A stretch of DNA of 64,000 nucleotides. Origin: Selenomonas sp. AE3005. Its GTDB lineage: Bacteria; Bacillota; Negativicutes; Selenomonadales; Selenomonadaceae. The DNA lies in NCBI RefSeq assembly GCF_000686945.1, contig NZ_KK366040.1, positions 1 through 64,000 of the forward strand. The letters run 5' to 3'. Position 1 is the first letter of the stretch. The number at the start of each line of letters is the position of its first letter. Shown here piece by piece: positions 44,242 through 52,619 of this stretch. Both the position numbers and the translations under genes were made by a program. The notes beneath the pieces are model-generated. The model was not told where the DNA came from, made no database searches, and worked only from the letters and a program-made list of their open reading frames with translations.

Positions 44242-44529
44242 TTACCTTTCTTGCTTTGCCTTAATCTCTTTAACATCCTCAGCCGTTATTTTTCCTAATG
44301 AAAGCAATAGCTTTATCATTTCATCCCGGCCTTCTTCCCGGCCTTCTTCCCGGCCTTCTTCTCGACCTTTTTCTCGGCCTTCCTTGCGCCCCTCATCAAT
44401 CCAAGCGGCCTTGTCAGATTCGTAATCCATGATTGCCATTTCACGGTTCAGATATTTTAATCGTTCATCGCTATTTTGCATAAATATTGCCGTGGCATCC
44501 AATGCAGTCTGAATAGAAACCTCATTCAT
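44242..44529 (-). CDS. Truncated Rpn-family protein: linker and tail only
   Basis: A 95-aa product with no nuclease core. It contains DYESDKAAWIDEGRKEGR, then a Gly-Arg-Glu-Glu repeat encoded by near-identical 12-bp units (44329-44385), and the tail MIKLLLSLGKITAEDVKEIK. Matching tails occur in the intact neighbour. ATG 44529 follows GGAGGA, so translation is possible. It is probably the 3' end of a decayed Rpn-type gene, although independent use as a regulator of the neighbour is conceivable. Confidence 0.6.
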   Translation of the reverse strand: MNEVSIQTALDATAIFMQNSDERLKYLNREMAIMDYESDKAAWIDEGRKEGREKGREEGREEGREEGRDEMIKLLLSLGKITAEDVKEIKAKQER

Positions 44530-44569
44530 GGCTAGTTCCTCCATTTTAAAGGAAATGCAGGCAAAACAC

Positions 44570-45529
44570 TTATTGTTGCAATGACTTAATTTGTGCATCT
44601 GTCATTCCGGTAGCCTGTTTAACCGCTTCTACTGTCACCAATCCAAGTGATAACATTTTTTTGATAGTTTCATCGCGTCCTTCTTCACGGCCAGCTTCAC
44701 GCCCCAGATTTATTCCTTCATTACGAGCATCCGTTACCATATCATCTATTGCCTTGCACACATCAATCCGCTCCTCTCCAATGGGAAAGTTGAAATTTTG
44801 TCCAGAACAAACACTTATTGTCTGTGCCGCTAAACGATCTAATGATTTGTAATCCTGATTATTATTTACCAAATTTGCCAGTTCTTGCTTATCCCTGGAA
44901 TGCTTGATGAACTTCAATACGGCCTTTAGATCTGACCGAAAAACATCCAGTTGTTCATCCGTCATCTGCGCCGGTGAAATCAAATTCACCTTATATTCGT
45001 TTGCGTAATGCAAAATTCTCTCGTCCAGCCCCTCCGGATACATTTCTCGCAGGGTAACAGGCGCCTCCCACTCATCAGCTCCCCAATATATCACCAAGGT
45101 GATAACAGGCAGCAGCTTATCTTCACGGTGAAAGCCCGACAAATATTCTGCACTATCTTTTCCCCTGTTATGTGCCTCCTTATGCGAGTTAGCCGCCGCA
45201 GCCACCTGCTCAGCCAATGTCATGGCGTCGTATAACATATTCCGGACGGGCATAGCCGTATGAATCTTTGATTGATTCTCCACGCCTAAAATACAATACG
45301 CTGCCTTTCCATCAGTCTTTAGTGCCAATTTCAGTACATCTCTGGCCTTCTGCTTAGGCAGTGGTGCTCCGTCTTCTCCATAGGGGAGGACAATGCTGGC
45401 TGTATCCATATCTTTAAGCTCATCCGGATGAAGCTTTTCCTCGCCTCCGAAGCAGAATCCATTGAAAAGGTCTGCAAAACGCTCCGGTTGTTTCATGTAT
45501 TGCTTGGTTATAGAATCTTTATCTCCCAA
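44570..45529 (-). CDS. Rpn-family recombination-promoting nuclease/putative transposase
   Basis: About 319 aa. The N-terminus (GDKDSITKQYMKQPERFADL) and YCILGVENQSKIHTAMPVR are the PD-(D/E)xK nuclease signatures of the Rpn/Transposase_31 family, with Glu-Asn-Gln in place of ExQ. Later YLSGFHREDKLLPVITLVIY and a GREAGREEGRDE linker with the tail ETIKKMLSLGLVTVEAV. Rpn proteins cut DNA and stimulate recA-independent recombination; whether they transpose is unclear. A TTG at 45529 has GAGGTG seven bases upstream; ATG 45544 is an alternative. It is the only intact gene of the island. Confidence 0.8.
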   Translation of the reverse strand: MGDKDSITKQYMKQPERFADLFNGFCFGGEEKLHPDELKDMDTASIVLPYGEDGAPLPKQKARDVLKLALKTDGKAAYCILGVENQSKIHTAMPVRNMLYDAMTLAEQVAAAANSHKEAHNRGKDSAEYLSGFHREDKLLPVITLVIYWGADEWEAPVTLREMYPEGLDERILHYANEYKVNLISPAQMTDEQLDVFRSDLKAVLKFIKHSRDKQELANLVNNNQDYKSLDRLAAQTISVCSGQNFNFPIGEERIDVCKAIDDMVTDARNEGINLGREAGREEGRDETIKKMLSLGLVTVEAVKQATGMTDAQIKSLQQ

Positions 45530-45564
45530 TTGCCAGCACCTCATTTCCTATTTGGTATATCTCA

Positions 45565-45594
45565 ATTATACAGCAGTCTGCGTAAAAGTGTCTA
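45565..45594 (-). promoter_or_regulatory. Promoter of the Rpn gene
   Basis: TAGACA (45594-45589), 18-bp spacer, TATAAT (45570-45565) on the minus strand, directly upstream of the nuclease gene. Confidence 0.65.
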
Positions 45595-45734
45595 TGCTTT
45601 TTCGCCCCTAATCGATTTCATCAAATTGTATTTTCCATTCTGTAATCTTGTTTTATTGAGCCTTCACTCTACAGGCGATAGTCTTCACTATTCGCGTTTT
45701 ACACCTTATTTGCACCTTATCGAGCCTCAAACGA

Positions 45735-45764
45735 CCGCAAATAACTGCAAATATCTGCAAATAT
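45735..45764. repeat. Three tandem 10-bp repeats near the right island junction
   Basis: CCGCAAATAA, CTGCAAATAT, CTGCAAATAT in succession. A related pair CACCTTATT/CACCTTATC lies at 45702-45721. Repeats at this position could be arm-type integrase sites. Nothing else in 45545-45868 looks like a gene; a CCCTT/AAGGG hairpin lies near 45795-45820. Confidence 0.45.
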
Positions 45765-45868
45765 CAATTTCTGCATCGCAAGATAAAAATGCCGCCACCC
45801 CTTGAAAATAAAGGGCTGACGGCCTATAATGAATTTATCGCATTTGATGGGCGGATAATGAGCCTAGA

Positions 45869-45918
45869 CTTCCCAAGCTTTAGAGGTGGGTTCGACTCCC
45901 ATTGCCCGCTCCATAAGA
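45869..45918 (+). repeat. attR-like 50-bp copy of the tRNA-Gly 3' half
   Basis: Identical to 43836-43885 over 50 bp. The bases upstream of it do not resemble the tRNA 5' half, so it cannot fold as a tRNA. Confidence 0.9.
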
Positions 45919-45925
45919 AAAATTA

Positions 45926-45951
45926 AACCTCTGCATAAGCAGAGGTTTTTT
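45926..45951 (+). terminator. Terminator beyond the right island junction
   Basis: AACCTCTGC-ATAA-GCAGAGGTT then T6. Lying immediately after the truncated tRNA copy, it is probably the original tRNA-Gly terminator before integration. Confidence 0.8.
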
Positions 45952-45962
45952 GGTATTTGTAT

Positions 45963-46193
45963 TCAAATAAGTTCATTATGCTTTAATTGCCTGTACAATG
46001 TATAAAAAGCCGCAGGAAAGCCTAGTATAATACCGCCGATTATGCCGGCTTTGCCCAGCTGGAGATAATCCCCCAGCAGGCTGCCAATATAGCCGCAGAT
46101 ACCTACAAACACCACGAGGTATATGCCAACACCGCCGAGAATTGAGAAGGCCTTGACTGCCTGTTTCAGCCCGCTTTCTGTTTTTTTCTGCAT
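45963..46193 (-). CDS. atpZ: AtpZ/AtpI-family membrane protein
   Basis: A 76-aa protein with two membrane helices (GGVGIYLVVFVGICGYIGSL and IIGGIILGFPAAFYTLYRQL) in the AtpZ/AtpI pattern. These small proteins usually precede F-type ATP synthase genes and aid c-ring assembly or Mg handling. Here the next sequence downstream is the tRNA island, with no atp gene visible, so the ATP synthase operon either lies elsewhere or was separated by rearrangement. GGGAG precedes the ATG. Confidence 0.78.
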   Translation of the reverse strand: MQKKTESGLKQAVKAFSILGGVGIYLVVFVGICGYIGSLLGDYLQLGKAGIIGGIILGFPAAFYTLYRQLKHNELI

Positions 46194-46210
46194 GATAGTT
46201 CTCCCTTGTA

Positions 46211-46240
46211 AAAAAGCCTTCCCCTCAGGGAAGGCTTTTA
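46211..46240 (-). terminator. Terminator of wecB
   Basis: AAAGCCTTCCC/GGGAAGGCTTT (46213-46238) with a four-base loop, and T5 on the minus strand. Confidence 0.85.
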
Positions 46241-46241
46241 T

Positions 46242-47405
46242 TTATTTACCGCTGAATACATCAGGACGGCTGTCTGCCAGTCCATAATGATAGAGAATTG
46301 CCTGAATGATACGTGCGGAGGCTTTGCCGTCACCATAGGGGTTGACGGATTCAGCCATACGGCTGTATTCTTCCTTATCCGTAAGCAGAGTTTTAGCCTC
46401 GCTGTAGACGCGTTCGCTGTCCGTACCGATTAACTTCACCGTACCGGCAGCCACGGCCTCGGGGCGTTCGGTGGTATCACGCAGTACCAGGACAGGCTTA
46501 CCCAGCGCCGGAGCCTCTTCCTGCACACCGCCGGAGTCCGTCAGAATCAAATGTGCCTTGTGCATGAGGTTGGCAAAAGGTTCATAATCCAAGGGGTCGA
46601 TAAGGTGAACTTTCTGCAAATCGCCCAGTTCTTCCTTAACCACTTCCCGGACTTTCGGGTTTTTGTGCACGGGGAAAACAACTTCCACGTCGTCAAAGTC
46701 TTCCGTCAGACGGCGCAAAGCCTTGTAGACATGGCGCATGGGCTCGCCCAGATTTTCCCGGCGATGGGTAGTTACCAATATAATGCGCTTATTTTCAAAG
46801 TCGATGTTCCGCAGCATATCATCCGCGAACTGGAAATCTTCACGTACGGTATGGTGCAGGGCGTCAATAACCGTATTGCCCGTTACAAAAATGCTGTCGT
46901 CCTTTACATTTTCTGCCAGCAGATTGCTTTCCGAGGTTTCCGTGGGCGCAAAGTTCAAATCAGCAATGCAGCCCGTCAGCTTACGGTTCATTTCCTCGGG
47001 GAACGGCGAATATTTATTGTGCGTGCGCAGGCCGGCCTCTACATGGCCGACTGTCGTCTGATGGTAGTAAGCAGCCAGAGCACCGGCAAAGGTGGTCGTG
47101 GTATCACCATGTACCAGCACGATGTCCGGCTTTTCCTGTTCCAGCACCTTATCCAGGCCCATCATAGCCTTGGTCGTAATATCAAAGAGGGTTTGTCCCT
47201 GCGCCATGATATCAAGGTCGTAATCCGGCGTGATATTAAACAGTCCCAGTACCTGGTCCAGCATTTCGCGATGCTGTGCCGTAACCGCCACAATGGGCAC
47301 AATCTTGTCGGGGTGCTTTTGCAGCTCCAGCACGATAGGCGCCATTTTAATGGCCTCCGGACGGGTACCAAACACCGTCATAACCTTGATTTTCTTTTGT
47401 TCCAT
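46242..47405 (-). CDS. wecB: UDP-N-acetylglucosamine 2-epimerase (non-hydrolysing)
   Basis: A 387-aa enzyme interconverting UDP-GlcNAc and UDP-ManNAc. Landmarks: TVFGTRPEAIKMAPIVLEL, AGLRTHNKYSPFPEEMNR, VTTHRRENLGEPM and LTDSGGVQEEAPALGKPVL. It follows wecA in the same direction. Unlike CapG at 23060 it is outside the O-antigen locus, so it probably supplies UDP-ManNAc for a common envelope polymer. Confidence 0.96.
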   Translation of the reverse strand: MEQKKIKVMTVFGTRPEAIKMAPIVLELQKHPDKIVPIVAVTAQHREMLDQVLGLFNITPDYDLDIMAQGQTLFDITTKAMMGLDKVLEQEKPDIVLVHGDTTTTFAGALAAYYHQTTVGHVEAGLRTHNKYSPFPEEMNRKLTGCIADLNFAPTETSESNLLAENVKDDSIFVTGNTVIDALHHTVREDFQFADDMLRNIDFENKRIILVTTHRRENLGEPMRHVYKALRRLTEDFDDVEVVFPVHKNPKVREVVKEELGDLQKVHLIDPLDYEPFANLMHKAHLILTDSGGVQEEAPALGKPVLVLRDTTERPEAVAAGTVKLIGTDSERVYSEAKTLLTDKEEYSRMAESVNPYGDGKASARIIQAILYHYGLADSRPDVFSGK

Positions 47406-47455
47406 TACTAGTCCCCTCTCTATAACCAGACCATAATTCGCACTATGGCCTCATA

Positions 47456-47480
47456 AAAAAGGCAGGTCTGCGCCTGCCTT
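47456..47480 (-). terminator. Terminator of wecA
   Basis: AAGGCAGG/CCTGCCTT (47459-47480) with a six-base loop and T run on the minus strand, between wecA and wecB. Confidence 0.75.
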
Positions 47481-47502
47481 GTGGGTTCTGTCGTAAGCAG
47501 CA

Positions 47503-48555
47503 TCAATGCTGATGCGCAGAATCATTCATCCGAAAAATACCGATTTTCTTGGCTCCAAAGAGCACGGCCGCTATAACTACACATACGATGAGAATTGCAA
47601 ACTGATAGCTGACTTCCGTAAGAGCCACCGCGCTAAGGCCCAGCAGCGCACTGATAACATACATCAGGAGCACAGCCTGACGCTGGCTGAAACCTAAGTC
47701 CATCAGGCGATGATGTAAATGACCTTTATCCGGTTTGAAAATAGGCACACCACCACGATAACGGCGCACAATGGCAAAGGTCGTATCAAGAATCGGCAGG
47801 CCCAGTGCCAGAATGGGCACAATCAGGGCAATGGTAGCTGCGCATTTTACGGCACCGATAACGGAAATGCCGGCCAGCATATAGCCCAGGAACATACTGC
47901 CGGAGTCACCCATAAAAATGCGTGCCGGGTTGAAATTGTAGTACAGGAAACCGCAGGCAGCACCAGCCAAAGCAGCTGTGAGTACAGCTACCAGCATGAT
48001 GTTCTGTTGCAGAGCCACCAGGAAGATCGTCACGGAGGCAATGGTAGCCACACCAGCTGCCAGTCCGTCCAGGCCATCAATAAGATTTACCGTATTGGTC
48101 AGGCCCACAATCCAGAAAATCGTCAAGGGAATAGCCAGCCATTCCGTATAGAAGAAATCGCCAAACGGGTCGGTAATAAAGTCAATACGCACATCAAAGG
48201 CAATGACCAATACCGCTGCTGCCAGAATCTGGCCCACCAGTTTCACCTTGGCCGGCAGGTTCTTGTAATCGTCGATAATGCCTACCAGAACGATAAAGGA
48301 ACCGCCTACCAGCAGGCCGGTAACTTCAAAGAGCACCTCCGGCTCCACTTCAATGACTTGCAGAATTCCTAAAATAGCCACCATAAAGGCCGCATAAATG
48401 CCCAGTCCGCCAATACGGGGAATGGGTTTTTTATGTACTTTTCTCGCATCAGGAGCGTCCAATGCCCCTGTCTTGGCCGCCAGGAAAATCACACCGGGCG
48501 TAATGAGCAAAGCCACACCAGCAGCAATGACAAACGCCAACATATATTCTGGCAT
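47503..48555 (-). CDS. wecA: Undecaprenyl-phosphate GlcNAc-1-phosphate transferase (WecA/TagO family)
   Basis: A 350-aa polytopic membrane enzyme (about 11 helices) that transfers GlcNAc-1-P from UDP-GlcNAc to undecaprenyl phosphate. It shows DAPDARKVHKKPIPRIGGLG, GIIDDYKNLPAKVKLVGQ (DD motif), GLTNTVNLIDGLDGLAAG and the cytoplasmic PDKGHLHHRLMDLGFS. ATG 48555 after GAGGTG is preferred to 48579. It offers a second initiation route besides the PglC-like enzyme. Confidence 0.94.
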   Translation of the reverse strand: MPEYMLAFVIAAGVALLITPGVIFLAAKTGALDAPDARKVHKKPIPRIGGLGIYAAFMVAILGILQVIEVEPEVLFEVTGLLVGGSFIVLVGIIDDYKNLPAKVKLVGQILAAAVLVIAFDVRIDFITDPFGDFFYTEWLAIPLTIFWIVGLTNTVNLIDGLDGLAAGVATIASVTIFLVALQQNIMLVAVLTAALAGAACGFLYYNFNPARIFMGDSGSMFLGYMLAGISVIGAVKCAATIALIVPILALGLPILDTTFAIVRRYRGGVPIFKPDKGHLHHRLMDLGFSQRQAVLLMYVISALLGLSAVALTEVSYQFAILIVCVVIAAVLFGAKKIGIFRMNDSAHQH

Positions 48556-48656
48556 ACAAGTAGCACCTCTTTTTCTCAAAAATCATAAACACGTAACAAG
48601 CCTATTTTAGCGCAGGCCACTCATAGTGTCAATGAAAATAAACTGAAAGACAGCTT

Positions 48657-49127
48657 TTAATCGTGAATTTCATCTGGTCGGCAGCTGACAATCGAGCCAT
48701 CCGTTTCGTAGTAAATCACCTGCGCCAGTTTCGCATTGCGGAGCATACGGCGGCACAGCAGGCAGGGCTTGCCGGAGGCCAGGGTGCCATCAGCGTTTAT
48801 CCCTACAATATAAATAGTTGCACCTTCCATCGCAGCCGGGTCGGCATTGATGATGGCGTTCTGTTCGGCATGAACGGCCACACAGAGTTCATAGTTCTGT
48901 CCCTTGGGTACATGCAGGCGTTCCCGTTCGCAAATGCCCGTATCAATACAGTTGGCCTCGCCCCGGGGCGCACCATTGTAACCGGTACTGATGATGATGT
49001 GGTCCTTGACAATGATGGCACCGTAACGGCGGCGCAGGCAGGTGGCCCGCCGTCCCACTGCCCGGGCAATATCCAGAAAATACTCCGTCCATTCCGGACG
49101 CTTTTGTACCTTGCTATTCTGCTCCAT
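48657..49127 (-). CDS. comEB: Deoxycytidylate deaminase (ComEB family)
   Basis: A 156-aa zinc deaminase producing dUMP from dCMP. The active-site signatures HAEQNAI and PCLLCRRML (His, Glu, two Cys) are present, with GAPRGEANC before them. In many Firmicutes the gene is called comEB because of its position with competence genes, though it is not needed for uptake. It overlaps the yqgF-like gene by 14 bases, and has a site AGGAG inside that gene. Confidence 0.92.
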   Translation of the reverse strand: MEQNSKVQKRPEWTEYFLDIARAVGRRATCLRRRYGAIIVKDHIIISTGYNGAPRGEANCIDTGICERERLHVPKGQNYELCVAVHAEQNAIINADPAAMEGATIYIVGINADGTLASGKPCLLCRRMLRNAKLAQVIYYETDGSIVSCRPDEIHD

Positions 49128-49524
49128 GTTCGCTGCTCTCCTTTAAGTAACGGCGGCCTAAAATCACCGCCACAAAATCATCTACCGGCACCGGCGGCAC
49201 CTGCATGGTAACCGGCAGCAAACGCCGCCAGCCCTTGGGGGGATTGGCTTTCCAATACTCGCCCTTGGCCATTTCCGTAGTCCGGTATTCATCACGGATA
49301 AGAATCTCCAGGGCCGGCACTTCGCTCAGCCGCTGCCGGGCCTCCTTGCTGGTGGTGCCGTTGCCCATAATGAGACGGCTAAAGCCGTATGTTGCTTTAG
49401 CCGTAGTTATTTCTGCTATTAAATTATGCGTTTCGATAACCCTCTGGGACAAAACCTTGCCGTCCTCGTCCAGAACGGCAAAGCCGCACTTGTCCCGGCC
49501 GGGGTCTAAGGCTGCAATACTCAT
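49114..49524 (-). CDS. RuvC-like (YqgF-fold) protein
   Basis: A 136-aa RNase H-fold protein with MSIAALDPGRDKCGFAVLD, RLIMGNGTTSKEARQRL and DDFVAVILGRRYL. The catalytic acidic residues of the YqgF/RuvX fold (Asp in ALDPG, later DD) are present, but the sequence is divergent from the canonical pre-16S rRNA nuclease, so the substrate is uncertain. It overlaps DUF3084 by four bases. Confidence 0.75.
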   Translation of the reverse strand: MSIAALDPGRDKCGFAVLDEDGKVLSQRVIETHNLIAEITTAKATYGFSRLIMGNGTTSKEARQRLSEVPALEILIRDEYRTTEMAKGEYWKANPPKGWRRLLPVTMQVPPVPVDDFVAVILGRRYLKESSEHGAE

Positions 49525-50732
49525 GGTGCGCCTTTCTCCACATTTATTTTAAGTCTTAACGGTCCCAGTGCGTCAGTGTTGCCATTAGCATACGCCGACA
49601 GAATCATGGGGCCGCGCTGTCCGCGCAGCTGCGCAACGATTTCGTAGAACTGGGCACCTTCCATCACGCCGACAGTTCCCTGCAAGGGATCCTGCAGGAT
49701 ACCGCGGTTGACCGCCGCAAAATTGACGTCCTTCAGGAAGTTCATCACCGTTTCCTCGGCCTCACTGTCCGAACCGCTCATTATATTGTACGGACGGGCA
49801 ATGATGAATTCCTTATCACGATAGATGACACTATTGGGATAGAGCTCCAATATTGTGCGGACCTCCTCGCCCCGGACAATATTGCTGGCCGCCGTCATGC
49901 GCACGATGATATCCTGCTTGCTCTTGGCGATTGTCTCCACCGCCGCATCCCGTTCCGGCTGATATACCCAGATTTCCTGGTCAGAACGGTCCTGTCCTTC
50001 CCGGGCAGACACGTTGCGGTTAGCCAAAGCCGCCAGGGAATCCAAATCAGCGGCCACTTCCGCCGGACTGCGGTTGCCCTGAATCACCCCGCTGGCGATA
50101 ACCTCGCCAGCGCGGAAGGCAATATCGCCTTCTCTCATGGTAATCAGGCCGTCACGCAGCTGTTCGGCGCGTTTTTCCAGCTTTTTATTATCCTGCTCCA
50201 AGGTGCTGTTAGCCGCGGTCAGTTCCTTATTGCTGTCACTGAGGCTGGCATTTTGACCTGTCAGCTCGTTATTAGCAGCCTGTAAGGCCTCATTCCCAGC
50301 CTGCAGTGCCTCATTGCCGGCTTGCAGCCTTGCAGACTCTGCCTCCAGCTCCTTTTGCTGGGCGCTGAGCTTGGACACTTCATCTTTGGACTGGCGCAGC
50401 GCGGTATCCGTGGCCTCCTGTTCAGACTTGGCCGTAGCCAGCGCCGACTGGGCCACGAGCAGGCTGTCCTTGGTCTCCTGCATGGTTCTATTCAGTTTTT
50501 CCATCCCAAAGAGGGCGGTACGTACATTGTCAGAAACCGCTGCCATGACCCCAAAGGTCAGCGTGGTAATGACAATGCCCGTAAAAATTGTAATTATTAT
50601 TGACGTGTGCCGCGGCCGCAGGCCGAAAATAGACAGGCGTTTCTTGCCGATTTTAGTGCCCAATCGGTCACCAATAAAGGCAATCGCGCCGCCAGTAATT
50701 ACCAGCACGGTAATCAAAAGGACTCCAGACAT
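49521..50732 (-). CDS. DUF3084 domain protein with membrane helices and coiled coil
   Basis: A 403-aa protein: two N-terminal membrane helices (VLLITVLVITGGAIAFIGD; ITIFTGIVITTLTFGVMAAV), a coiled coil at about residues 80-195 with heptad-like repeats LQAGNEALQAGNEALQ, and a C-terminal DUF3084 domain. Function is unknown. Its position directly after an LptF/G-like permease suggests an envelope role, probably as a scaffold spanning the periplasm. Confidence 0.85.
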   Translation of the reverse strand: MSGVLLITVLVITGGAIAFIGDRLGTKIGKKRLSIFGLRPRHTSIIITIFTGIVITTLTFGVMAAVSDNVRTALFGMEKLNRTMQETKDSLLVAQSALATAKSEQEATDTALRQSKDEVSKLSAQQKELEAESARLQAGNEALQAGNEALQAANNELTGQNASLSDSNKELTAANSTLEQDNKKLEKRAEQLRDGLITMREGDIAFRAGEVIASGVIQGNRSPAEVAADLDSLAALANRNVSAREGQDRSDQEIWVYQPERDAAVETIAKSKQDIIVRMTAASNIVRGEEVRTILELYPNSVIYRDKEFIIARPYNIMSGSDSEAEETVMNFLKDVNFAAVNRGILQDPLQGTVGVMEGAQFYEIVAQLRGQRGPMILSAYANGNTDALGPLRLKINVEKGAP

Positions 50733-50755
50733 CCGGCAGCCTCCCTGTAATTTTT

Positions 50756-51856
50756 TTAGCGTGAGGCCTTGCGAATAAGCAAAGCTCCGAAGATAATGCT
50801 GACCACGTTAGGCATCCATACAGCCAGCATCGGCGGCCAGGAGCCGCTGCGTGCCAGGGCATTGCCAATGGTCATTAACGCATAGTACGAGAAAATTATC
50901 ACTACACTGATGGCGAACCCTTTAGCAGATGTACGACGATTTGGCTGCAAGCCTAATGGCACCCCGACCAAAGCGAATACCAGGCTAGCCATCGGTATGG
51001 TCACACGCTGATGGAACTCAGTTTCCAGCTTGCTCGTATCCACATACTGGGTTCTCATGATATCAATCTGCTCACTGAGCTCGCGCATCGTGAGTTCTTC
51101 CAGTTCCTTTTGCTCACTGACCACCTGTTTAGGCGTTACCTCTATAGGCAAAGTCTGAGTTTTAAAACGCACTGTATGTTCACTACTCTTTTCATCGCTG
51201 GCGATATCGTAAATCATACCATTGTGCATTGTCCATACAGAACCGTTCCAATCGGCATATTCCGCGTTCTCTACATGGGAAACCTTACCATCTGCACCAA
51301 ATTCCTGTAAACTGACGCCCTGCAACTGCTGTGTCTCAGCATCATAGCGACGTGCATAGGCCAGACGCTGCATAACACCATTATCCATTTGCTTGAGGAT
51401 GATATGCTCCTGCGATTTCGTGGCAACTGCCCCCTGAATCTCATAGTTCAGGACATTGCGATAAGCTGTGTTGGCCCACGGAACAACATATTCGTTGAAC
51501 CCAATGGCAAAGATACTTACCATACCGCCTAAGACAATGGCCGGAGCCGCAATACGGAAAAAGCTGACGCCACAGGATTTCATCGCCGTGATTTCGCTGT
51601 TGCCTGAAAGGCGTGCATAGGTCAGCAGACTGGACACCAACATGGACATCGGAAAAGTCCAAATAACCACGGCCGGCATACTGAAGATGAATATTTTCAC
51701 CACAGATGCAAAAGATGCCCCGTAATCAGTTATGTATTCGGCTATACGGAACAGAGTGCCTGTGCCGATAAACACAGCCGTAAACGCACATATTCCGAAC
51801 AGGTACGCCAAAGTGACTTCCCGGAATATGTATTTATCTAATATTCGCAAATGCAT
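50756..51856 (-). CDS. LptF/LptG-family LPS export permease
   Basis: A 366-aa YjgP/YjgQ-family permease: three N-terminal helices, a periplasmic beta-jellyroll region (residues about 130-255) and three C-terminal helices. It begins LRILDKYIFREVTLAYLFG. Together with LptB it extracts LPS from the inner membrane and passes it to LptC and LptA. Only one permease gene is in this window, so the partner may lie elsewhere or the protein may act as a homodimer. Confidence 0.92.
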   Translation of the reverse strand: MHLRILDKYIFREVTLAYLFGICAFTAVFIGTGTLFRIAEYITDYGASFASVVKIFIFSMPAVVIWTFPMSMLVSSLLTYARLSGNSEITAMKSCGVSFFRIAAPAIVLGGMVSIFAIGFNEYVVPWANTAYRNVLNYEIQGAVATKSQEHIILKQMDNGVMQRLAYARRYDAETQQLQGVSLQEFGADGKVSHVENAEYADWNGSVWTMHNGMIYDIASDEKSSEHTVRFKTQTLPIEVTPKQVVSEQKELEELTMRELSEQIDIMRTQYVDTSKLETEFHQRVTIPMASLVFALVGVPLGLQPNRRTSAKGFAISVVIIFSYYALMTIGNALARSGSWPPMLAVWMPNVVSIIFGALLIRKASR

Positions 51857-51867
51857 CGTCTTACTCC

Positions 51868-52587
51868 TTAGAGGGTGAATTTCTCACCGAGATAGAATTT
51901 CTTGGCTATGGGGCTTTCAGCAATAGTCTGGCTATCTCCTTCCAGGAGGATTTCCCCCTGATTGAGGATATATGCCCGGTCGACAATCTGCAGGGTTTCC
52001 CGGACATTGTGGTCAGTAATCAGTATGCCCATACCACGCTGGCGCAGATACTGAATGATTTCCTGAATGTCAGCCACCGCCAAGGGATCTACGCCGGCAA
52101 AAGGCTCATCGAGCAGGATAAACTGCGGCTCCAAGGCCAGACAGCGGGCGATTTCCACACGGCGCCGTTCGCCACCGGAAAGGGCTGAACCTTTGCGCTG
52201 GCGCACATGGCCGATATGGAATTCCTCCAGCAGCTCCTCGTATTTTACCCGCTGCTCCGTTTTAGACAGATTGGTCGTTTCCAATATGGCCATAATATTT
52301 TCTTCCACGGTCAGTTTACGGAAAATTGACGACTCCTGCGGCAAATAGCCAATGCCCAGGGTTGCCCGTTCATAAATAGGCATATTGGTAATATTGACAT
52401 CGGACATGTAGACCTCCCCGGAGGTAGGCTTGTCCAGTCCGACAATCATGTAGAAGGACGTGGTTTTTCCTGCACCATTCGGGCCTAAAAGGCCGACAAT
52501 CTCACCTTTTTCCACTCGCAGGGATACACGGTTTACCGCCGTGTGGTCTTTAAATTTTTTTACCAGATTCTTCGCTTCGATATGCAA
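51868..52587 (-). CDS. lptB: LPS export ABC transporter ATP-binding protein LptB
   Basis: A 239-aa ATPase with Walker [16 protein letters not shown]-loop [11 protein letters not shown], signature [17 protein letters not shown] and Walker [16 protein letters not shown] followed by the switch His (ITDHN). This GVDPLAV variant is typical of LptB. I choose TTG 52587, eight bases after GGAGG; an in-frame TTG at 52602 contains the SD itself. It powers LPS transport from the inner membrane. Confidence 0.95.
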   Translation of the reverse strand: MHIEAKNLVKKFKDHTAVNRVSLRVEKGEIVGLLGPNGAGKTTSFYMIVGLDKPTSGEVYMSDVNITNMPIYERATLGIGYLPQESSIFRKLTVEENIMAILETTNLSKTEQRVKYEELLEEFHIGHVRQRKGSALSGGERRRVEIARCLALEPQFILLDEPFAGVDPLAVADIQEIIQYLRQRGMGILITDHNVRETLQIVDRAYILNQGEILLEGDSQTIAESPIAKKFYLGEKFTL

Positions 52588-52619
52588 AGCCTTAACCTCC
52601 AAGAATATTTACACGCATT

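Larger units (their letters stand above)
43836..45918. mobile_element. tRNA-Gly-bounded genomic island, 2.03 kb, without integrase
   Basis: Exact 50-bp direct repeats derived from the tRNA 3' half bound the segment, the hallmark of tyrosine-recombinase integration. Contents: a 140-bp structured repeat, three successively decayed or intact Rpn-type nuclease genes on the minus strand, and short tandem repeats beside the right junction. No integrase or excisionase is present, so it is either a deletion remnant or a satellite that relied on an integrase in trans. Confidence 0.8.

Noticed and set aside
44329-44385. 12-bp tandem repeats considered as a CRISPR or VNTR locus
   Set aside because: They are in frame, encode Gly-Arg-Glu-Glu units in an Rpn-type linker and have no spacers. 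No CRISPR array was seen anywhere in the window.
45790-45868. Possible 5' half of a second tRNA before the right 50-bp repeat
   Set aside because: The bases upstream of 45869 do not match the tRNA acceptor or D arm, so only the 3' half was duplicated.
46551-47411. 286-codon plus-strand frame opposite wecB, and similar ones opposite waaA-lpxK, kdsA and wecA
   Set aside because: All mirror conserved genes, lack SD sites and show His/Gln/Arg-rich composition typical of antisense frames.
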